Shown: positions 53,031 to 64,000 of the stretch, piece by piece
How the letters are laid out: each line of letters starts with the position of its first letter
Position numbering within the stretch: position 1 is the stretch's first letter
Source: JAXGXJ01 sp963816155
GTDB lineage: Bacteria; Actinomycetota; Thermoleophilia; RBG-16-64-13
DNA: 64,000 nt
Direction: 5' to 3'
Assembly (NCBI GenBank): GCA_963816155.1
Contig: CAWFJE010000002.1
Coordinates: 248,001-312,000 of the forward strand
Program-made: the position numbers and the translations under genes
The notes under the pieces: generated by a model
Told to the model about the DNA's origin: nothing
Databases searched by the model: none
What the model saw: the letters and a program-made list of their open reading frames with translations, nothing else

Positions 53031-55157
53031 TCAGTCTGTCTTCCTGCCGCCCTGCTGGGCGATTATCTCTTGCGCGAGGGCGTTGGGCACCTCAGCGTAG
53101 TGACTGAATTGCATGGTATAGGTAGCGCGGCCCTGGCTCATCGAGCGCACGTCGGTAGCATATCCGAACATCTGAGCCAAGGGCACGGTGGCGCGGATGA
53201 CCTGGGCCCCCGCCCGCGGCTCCATGCCCACGATATGGCCCCGGCGACCGTTCAGATCGCCCATCACGTCGCCCATGTACTCCTCGGGAACTACCACCTC
53301 CACGTCCTCGATGGGTTCGAGCAACACCGGATGCGCTTTCTTCGCCGCCTCGCGGAAGGCCATAGAACCGGCGATCTTGAAAGCCATCTCGGAAGAGTCG
53401 ACCTCGTGATACGAGCCGTCGATGAGTTGCACCTTCACGTCTTCTACCGGGAAACCCGCGAGGATCCCCGTCCCCATGGCTTCGGCGATGCCGTTCTGGA
53501 TGGCAGGAACGTATTCTTTGGGAACTGCTCCCCCAACGATCTTGTTCTCGAAGGTGAAGCCGGCCCCAAACTCGTTGGGCTCCATCCTGATGACCACGTG
53601 CCCGTACTGCCCCCGACCGCCGGTCTGGCGCACGAAGCGCGCTTCGGCCTTCGGCACGGTCTCGGTGATGCCCTCACGGTAGGCCACCTGGGGCCGCCCC
53701 ACGTTGGCGTCGACCTTGAACTCGCGCAGCAACCGATCGACGATGATCTCCAGATGGAGCTCGCCCATGCCCGCGATGATGGTCTGACCGGTCTCATCGT
53801 CGGTACGTACCCGGAAGGTCGGATCCTCCTCGGCCAGTCTCATCAGACTATCGGAAAGACGGTCCTGATCAGCTTTGGTCTTGGGCTCGATGGCCACCCA
53901 GATGACGGGTTCGGGAAACTCGATGGATTCCAGGATCACCCCACCGCTCTCGTCGCACAGGGTGTCGCCCGTGGTCGTGCTCTTGAGTCCCACCGCCGCG
54001 GCGATGTCGCCGGCGAAGACGTGGGTCGTGTCCTCGCGGTGGTTGGCGTGCATCTGCAGGATGCGACCGACGCGTTCCTTCTTCTGTTTGCTCGAGTTGT
54101 AGATGTACGAGCCCGCTTTCAGCGTGCCCGAATACACGCGGAAGTAGGTGAGCTTGCCCACGAAGGGGTCGGACATGATCTTGAAGGCGATGGCGGCGAA
54201 GGGTTCGGAGTCATCGGCTCGACGCACCACGGGCTGGCCGTTGTGAGGGTTGGTGCCCTCGACCGGCGGGATGTCGACAGGAGAAGGCAGATAGTCGACC
54301 ACAGCGTCGAGGAGCATCTGCACACCCTTGTTTTTGAATGATGATCCGCAGAGAACGGGGATGAGGGCCATGTCGAGCGTGGCCACGCGGATGGCTTCCC
54401 TCAGCCTCTCTTCGCTGATGGCCTCGCCCTCGAGATAGTCCATCATCAGGGCATCATCGCGCTCGGCCAAGGTCTCGATCATGTGCGTGCGCTCGACGGT
54501 GGCGCGATCGAGCATCTCCTCGGGTATGGGAGCCTCGGCCCAGTCCACACCCATCTCGTCGTCGTACAGATACGCGACCATGCGTACCAGATCGACCACG
54601 CCTCGGAAGGTATCTTCCCGTCCCACGGGCAACTGGACCACGAGGGGATGGGCATGCAGGCGGTCGACCATCATCTGGACGCCCTGCATGAAATCGGCTC
54701 CCACGCGGTCCATCTTATTGATGAAGGCGATGCGGGGAACGCCATACTTGTCGGCCTGGCGCCAGACGGTCTCCGACTGAGGCTCGACGCCCGATACCGA
54801 ACAGAACAAAGCGATGGCGCCGTCCAGAACCCGGAGAGAGCGCTCCACCTCCATAGTGAAGTCCACGTGCCCGGGCGTGTCTATGATGTTGATGCGATGA
54901 TCGCGCCACTCGCACGTCGTAGCCGCGGACGTGATGGTGATGCCCCGCTCCTGCTCCTGGGCCATCCAGTCCATCACAGCTGCGCCGTCGTGCACCTCGC
55001 CGATCTTGTAGGTGCGCCCGGTGTAGTAAAGCATGCGCTCGGTGGTGGTCGTCTTACCAGCATCGATGTGAGCCATGATGCCGATATTGCGGACCATCCC
55101 CAGCGGATGCTGCCGAGCAGCCTTCGCATCGGTCTTATGTGCTGTTGCCTGTGCCAC
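53031..55157 (-). CDS. fusA: Elongation factor G
   Basis: Ribosomal translocase GTPase, 708 residues. G1 AHIDAGKTTTTERML, switch I ERGITITSAATTCEW, G3 DTPGHVDFTMEVERSL, G4 NKMDRVGADF; domain IV tip RQTGGRGQYGHVVIRMEP. GTG start at 55157. Between rpsG and tuf in the str operon. Confidence 0.98.
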   Translation of the reverse strand: MAQATAHKTDAKAARQHPLGMVRNIGIMAHIDAGKTTTTERMLYYTGRTYKIGEVHDGAAVMDWMAQEQERGITITSAATTCEWRDHRINIIDTPGHVDFTMEVERSLRVLDGAIALFCSVSGVEPQSETVWRQADKYGVPRIAFINKMDRVGADFMQGVQMMVDRLHAHPLVVQLPVGREDTFRGVVDLVRMVAYLYDDEMGVDWAEAPIPEEMLDRATVERTHMIETLAERDDALMMDYLEGEAISEERLREAIRVATLDMALIPVLCGSSFKNKGVQMLLDAVVDYLPSPVDIPPVEGTNPHNGQPVVRRADDSEPFAAIAFKIMSDPFVGKLTYFRVYSGTLKAGSYIYNSSKQKKERVGRILQMHANHREDTTHVFAGDIAAAVGLKSTTTGDTLCDESGGVILESIEFPEPVIWVAIEPKTKADQDRLSDSLMRLAEEDPTFRVRTDDETGQTIIAGMGELHLEIIVDRLLREFKVDANVGRPQVAYREGITETVPKAEARFVRQTGGRGQYGHVVIRMEPNEFGAGFTFENKIVGGAVPKEYVPAIQNGIAEAMGTGILAGFPVEDVKVQLIDGSYHEVDSSEMAFKIAGSMAFREAAKKAHPVLLEPIEDVEVVVPEEYMGDVMGDLNGRRGHIVGMEPRAGAQVIRATVPLAQMFGYATDVRSMSQGRATYTMQFSHYAEVPNALAQEIIAQQGGRKTD

Positions 55158-55193
55158 GTGTCTCTTTCCGAACTCGCGCTTAGCGCGTATCTG

Positions 55194-55664
55194 TTACCAG
55201 CGGTAGTGAGCGAAGGCCCTGTTGGCCTCTGCCATTCGCAGCAGGTCTTCCTTTTTCTTCATGGTGACGCCGGTGCGGTTGAAGCCATCGAGCAACTCGC
55301 CGGCCAGCCGTTCGGCCATAGTGTGCTCACGCCGCCCGCGGCTGTGAGTGATGATCCAGCGGACGGCCAGAGTGTACGAGCGCCGCGTGGGCACTTCCAC
55401 CGGGATCTGATAGTTGGCGCCGCCGACCCGACGTGACCGCACTTCCAGAGCCGGCCGCACGTTCTCGACTGCGTCCTTGAGCACGCCGGCGGGGTCGTTG
55501 CCCGTCCGCTCGCGCAGGATGTTCATGGCATCGTACATGATGCGCTCAGAGGTGGACTTCTTGCCGCCGAGCATCATGCGGTTCACTATCTGCGTGACCA
55601 GACGACTGCGATAGATGGGGTCTGGCTGGATCTCCCGCTTGGGGGCCCTGGCTCTTCTAGACAT
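55194..55664 (-). CDS. rpsG: 30S ribosomal protein S7
   Basis: Head assembly protein of 156 residues: DPIYRSRLVTQIVNRMMLGG, VENVRPALEVRSRRVGGANY, ending NRAFAHYRW. Nineteen bases after rpsL. Confidence 0.98.
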   Translation of the reverse strand: MSRRARAPKREIQPDPIYRSRLVTQIVNRMMLGGKKSTSERIMYDAMNILRERTGNDPAGVLKDAVENVRPALEVRSRRVGGANYQIPVEVPTRRSYTLAVRWIITHSRGRREHTMAERLAGELLDGFNRTGVTMKKKEDLLRMAEANRAFAHYRW

Positions 55665-55683
55665 GCTCCTACGCCTTCCTGTC

Positions 55684-56055
55684 TTAGCTGCTCAGCTTGA
55701 CGCCGTACTTGGAGCGGCTTTGCTTACGATTGGCCACTCCGGCTGCGTCAAGCGCCGCGCGGATGATCTTGTAACGGACGCCGGGCAAGTCCTTGACCCT
55801 ACCGCCCCTGATGAGCACCACGGAGTGCTCCTGCAGATTGTGCCCGATGCCCGGGATGTAAGCCGTCACTTCCATGCCGTTGACCAGCCGCACACGCGCC
55901 ACCTTCCTCAGGGCCGAGTTAGGCTTCTTGGGCGTGGTGGTGTACACGCGCGTGCAGACGCCCCTCTTCTGGGGAGCGCCCTTGAGGGCAGGCGTCTTAG
56001 TCCGTTTGGACTGTTTCTGCCGGCCCTTGTTTATCAACTGGTTGATAGTCGGCAC
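55684..56055 (-). CDS. rpsL: 30S ribosomal protein S12
   Basis: Decoding-centre protein, 123 residues: PTINQLINKGRQKQSKRTKT, KKPNSALRKVARVRLVNGME, GGRVKDLPGVRYKIIRAALD. The start is GTG 56055, five bases after GAGGAG; an in-frame extension upstream is rejected. First gene of the str operon. Lys residues at the streptomycin-resistance positions are wild type. Confidence 0.97.
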   Translation of the reverse strand: MPTINQLINKGRQKQSKRTKTPALKGAPQKRGVCTRVYTTTPKKPNSALRKVARVRLVNGMEVTAYIPGIGHNLQEHSVVLIRGGRVKDLPGVRYKIIRAALDAAGVANRKQSRSKYGVKLSS

Positions 56056-56144
56056 TAATGCTCCTCGTCTGTTCCTGGCAAAATGCTCTTGAGCGATCAC
56101 ATGCGCAAGCCAAAACTACGCGCCTGGACGCGCAGCGACCGCGA

Positions 56145-56173
56145 AGTATAACAAAGGCAGGCAGACCCTGCAA
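56145..56173 (-). promoter_or_regulatory. Promoter of the str-S10-spc-alpha superoperon
   Basis: Minus-strand TTGCAG (56173-56168), 17-base spacer, TATACT (56150-56145), about 90 bases ahead of the rpsL GTG. It is the only good promoter found between rpoC and rpsL and would drive the genes down to the terminator after rplQ. Confidence 0.65.
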
Positions 56174-56310
56174 CCACACGGTCAGTGGTCCCTCACTGCC
56201 ACTCGGCCCCGCCCGCCTGTCGGCGTAGGTCTTCAGTGCGGGACCGCCGGTCCGCTTCGCCTCGCAATCACTCTTGCCTGCGAGTTGCGCGCTCGCTTCG
56301 CCTCGAACAT

Positions 56311-56344
56311 AACGTGGGCCGGATGCTGACATCCGGCCCACGTT
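56311..56344 (-). terminator. Hairpin between rpoC and rpsL
   Basis: A perfect 15-bp stem with a four-base loop (AACGTGGGCCGGATG at 56311-56325 with its complement at 56330-56344). Neither side has a long T run. It lies upstream of rpoC's stop in coordinates that place it between the rpsL promoter and rpoC, so it could limit read-through from rpoC's side only if the rpoB-rpoC transcript came from the right; its orientation is symmetrical and its role is uncertain. Confidence 0.4.
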
Positions 56345-56436
56345 GATTCTCTATCACAGTCCTCGCGGAACTGAACCGCGCATTGCCCGACGCCGCGCCC
56401 CAAGTCCGCCAGTGACCGATGGACTCGGCCGCGTGC

Positions 56437-60997
<4,561 letters not shown>

Positions 60998-61006
60998 GGA
61001 AAGCTC

Positions 61007-64000
61007 CTATTCCGCTTCGTCGGCGAGAGGGAGTGACAGAGACTCTGCGGAGGTCGCGCCCAGATCGATCTCGTAGGTGCCGATCTCGGGTGCCCCTTCG
61101 AACTCGTCGGACTCAGCCTCGTCGTCCCGCTGCTCGTCAAGCTCCGACCCCAAGTGGGTAGGAACGAGCGAACCCTCCGCTTCCGTAGCACGCTCCTCGG
61201 CCCGATAGCGGGCGGAGAGATCGATGCCCAGTTCCTCAGCGGCCCGAAGCAGGTCGTCTTCCTCCTCGGCCACCTCGAGAGCACCGCCTTCCTCGCTCAT
61301 CACCTGGATGTCGAGGGCCAGGGACTGCATCTCTTTCAAAAGGACCTTGAAGGACTCGGGTACGCCCGGCCGAGCGATGTTCTCGCCCTTGACGATGGCC
61401 TCGTAGGCCTTGACTCGACCCTGGGTGTCGTCCGACTTGATGGTGAGCATCTCCTGCAAGGTGTATGCGGCGCCGTAGGCCTCGAGGGCCCAGACCTCCA
61501 TCTCACCGAAGCGCTGGCCGCCGAACTGGGCCTTGCCGCCCAAGGGCTGCTGGGTGACCAGGGAGTACGGACCCGTGGACCGCGCATGGATCTTGTCGTC
61601 GACTAGGTGGTGCAACTTCAGTATGTACATGAAGCCCACGGTGATGGCCTGGTCATAGGGTTCACCCGTGCGGCCGTTGTACAACTTCACCTTGCCGGCC
61701 ACGTGCGTGCCCGGGTTGTTGTCGAGGCTGATGGGCATCTTCACGGCCAGCGGGTCGCCCGGCCGTTCGGGATGGGCCAGCACCCAACCCATGAGGGCCT
61801 CATCGACATCCACCTGGGTGGCCCCATCGAACACCGGCGTGGCGATGGGTTGCGGACCCTCTGTCGCCGGGTCCTCGATCAGATCGTAGTACTTCTTCGC
61901 CAAGGCGATCTGCTCGTTGACAGGCAACGAGTCGCTGTCGACGACCTCGGCTGCGTCCATCTCCACGCCGTTCCGCTTGAGGCGGAAGAAGCCGTGGTGG
62001 GCCGCCCAACCCAGGTGAGTCTCCATGACCTGGCCGATGTTCATACGGGAGGGCACGCCCAGCGGGTTGAGGATGATGTCCACCGGGATACCATCTTCCA
62101 GGAAGGGCATGTCTTCCTCGGGCACGATCTTGGAGATGACCCCTTTGTTGCCGTGACGGCCGGCCAGTTTGTCGCCCTCGGCGATCTTGCGCTTCTTGGC
62201 CACGTACACACGGACCAGCCGGTTGACGCCTGGGGACAGATCGTCCCCGGCATCGCGGGAGAACTCTTTGACGTCGATGACGACGCCTTTCTCGCCGTGG
62301 GGCACCTTGAGCGAGGTGTCGCGTACCTCGCGGGCCTTCTCCTTGAAGATGGCGCGGATGAGCTTCTCTTCCGCCGTCAGTTCGGTCTCACCCTTGGGGG
62401 TGATCTTGCCCACCAGGAGATCTCCCGAGGACACCTCGGCGCCGATGCGCACGATGCCTTCCTCGTTCAGATCGGCCAGCGATTCTTCCGACCGGTTGGG
62501 GATGTCGCGGGTTATCTCCTCGTCGCCCAGCTTGGTGGAACGTGCCTCGACCTCGTATTCCTCGATGTGGACCGAGGTGAGGACATCATCCTTGACCAGC
62601 CGTTCGCTGATAACGATGGAGTCCTCGAAGTTGTAGCCTTCCCAGCTCATGAACGCCACCAGAAGGTTGCGCCCCAAAGCGAGTTCGCCCTGGCAGGTCG
62701 AAGCGCCGTCGGCCAAGACCGTACCCGGGGCCACATCGTCGCCCACGTTGACCACGGGCTTCTGATGGATGAACGTCCCCTGATTGGAGCGCTCGAACTT
62801 GAGAAGGTCGTAGGAGGATATCTCTCCCTCGTCGGTCTCGATCAACACCCGGTTGGCCGAGACGCCGCGGACCCTGCCCGACTGCCGGGCGAGCAACACG
62901 TCGCCCGTGTCCACCGCCGAGCGATACTCCATGCCCGTGCCGATGAGAGGCGCTTCAGCCTTGAGCAGCGGCACAGCTTGGCGCTGCATGTTCGAGCCCA
63001 TGAGGGCCCGGTTGGCATCGTTGTGTTCCAGGAAGGGCACCAGCGCGGTAGCCACAGAGACCGTCTGCTGGGGAGAGACATCCATGTAGTCGACGACCTC
63101 TTTGCGGGCGCTCACGTACTCGCCCCCGGGAGCGCGAGCCAGCACCGTCTCTTCCACAAAGTCGCCCGTCTTCGGATCGATGGGGGCATTCGCCTGAGCA
63201 ATGACGTGCTTCTCTTCGGTGTAGGCCGTGAGCCACTCGATGTCGCTCGCTCACCCGGCCTTTCGCCACCTTGCGGTAGGGGCTCTGGATGAAGCCGAAC
63301 TCGTTGACGGTGGCGTAGCTCGACAGTGAGCCGATGAGCCCGATGTTCGGACCTTCCGGCGTCTCGATGGGACACATGCGCCCGTAGTGGGTGGGGTGGA
63401 CATCGCGCACCTCGATGGGCGCCCGCTCCCGAGTCAGACCACCTGCGCCCAGGGCTGAGAGGCGACGACGATGGGTGAGACCGGCCAGGGAATTGGTCTG
63501 GTCCATGAACTGCGAGAGCTGGGAACTGCCGAAGAACTCCTTCAGCGCCGCCACCACCGGACGGATGTTGATGATGGACTGGGGCGTGATAGTGTCTACG
63601 TCCTCGGTGGTCATGCGCTCGCGCACGACGCGCTCCATGCGATAGAGACCCACGCGGAAGGCCTCCTGTACCAGCTCTCCCACCATGCGCAGGCGCCGGT
63701 TGCCGAAGTGCTCGTACTCGTCCAGACGATTCGCCACTTCGTCCCAGGGCAGGCTGGGGGCCACCTCGGCCAGGTCGCGGGCCTCTTCCAGCAGATGCTC
63801 GTGGTCGATGGCCAGGGGCACCTGCACCAGTTCACGCACGAGCGCGACGATGTCGGCCTTGGTCAAAGTGCGCACGTCGAGGTCGGTATCGAGGCCCAGG
63901 CGGGCGTTCAGCTTGTGCCGGCCCACTCGTGTGAGGTCGTAACGCTTGGGATCGAAGCAGATGTTCCAGAGCAGATTACGGCTGGCCTCCAACGTGGGCG
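61007..64000 (-). CDS. rpoB: RNA polymerase beta subunit (5' end outside window; one frameshift)
   Basis: About 997 C-terminal residues are visible. Recognisable: the rifampicin pocket GSSQLSQFMDQTNSLAGLTH, IETPEGPNIGLIGSLSSYA, VDYMDVSPQQTVSVATALVP, EGDKLAGRHGNKGVISKIVP and GGKAQFGGQRFGEMEVWALE. The frame changes near 63240-63255: QSPYRKVAKGRVS must be followed by a frame reading IEWLTAYTEEKHVIAQANAP; one extra base in minus-strand GTGAGCGAGCGAC explains it. A long acidic C-terminal tail follows the last conserved helix. Ends nine bases before rpoC. Confidence 0.95.

Larger units (their letters stand above)
56056..56436. other. Intergenic region between rpoC and rpsL
   Basis: This 381-bp stretch holds the str promoter (56145-56173), a roughly 90-base rpsL leader, about 130 bp without recognisable features, and the rpoC hairpin (56311-56344). 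Past the hairpin 92 bp lead back to the rpoC stop; I see nothing there. No gene is supported. Confidence 0.7.

Overview
The window is about 64 kb of high-GC bacterial chromosome. Nearly every gene lies on the minus strand. I infer an anaerobic, deep-branching member of the Actinomycetota. Support for this: actinobacterial-type RpoB/RpoC sequence and layout; ThyX instead of ThyA; a prfA-prmC-tsaC-rpiB-glyA-comEB-atp gene order; zinc-ribbon forms of S4, S14, L24 and L31; many GTG/TTG starts; and several oxygen-independent molybdenum enzymes. The exact class cannot be fixed from this sequence alone.

Layout in minus-strand transcription order, right to left. 64000-56437: rpoB (5' end outside the window) and rpoC. 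56055-36547: a complete, fused str-S10-spc-alpha superoperon from rpsL to rplQ, with a TTGCAG-N17-TATACT promoter ahead of rpsL and a strong terminator after rplQ. 36415-35630: truA. 35633-17430: a foreign-looking catabolic island. 17383-16374: rplM-rpsI with its own promoter, a structured leader and a terminator. 16359-1753: a housekeeping run (racemase, glmS, an AcpS-NnrE-NnrD fusion, CBS protein, membrane protein, tRNA nucleotidyltransferase, rpmE, thyX, DUF1385, prfA, a PrmC-TsaC fusion, rpiB, glyA, comEB). 1695-1: promoter and first genes of the ATP synthase operon (atpZ, atpI, atpB, atpE).

The island sits between truA and rplM, which are neighbours in many bacteria. It encodes three paralogous large subunits of the pyrogallol-phloroglucinol transhydroxylase / resorcinol hydroxylase family (molybdopterin enzymes, called A, B and C here). 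It also has two iron-sulfur small subunits, a relic of a fourth large subunit, a cyclase-family hydrolase that fits dihydrophloroglucinol cyclohydrolase, a thiolase, a B12-dependent methylmalonyl-CoA mutase with MeaB chaperone and epimerase, a TetR regulator and a degenerate response regulator. Together these suggest anaerobic breakdown of polyhydroxylated aromatics (gallate, pyrogallol, phloroglucinol or resorcinol type) to acetyl-CoA, with a methylmalonyl-CoA branch alongside. The three catalytic subunits differ at one active-site position (Trp, Phe, Met), and copy B carries an extra SCP2-like N-terminal domain, so they probably act on different substrates.

Other notable points: RpoC ends in an extra domain resembling the RNA polymerase alpha C-terminal domain. 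Five housekeeping genes (atpI, comEB, glyA, rpoC, rpoB) are broken by single-base changes, all in the same direction, which most likely reflect residual sequencing insertions. No tRNA or rRNA gene and no CRISPR array was seen.
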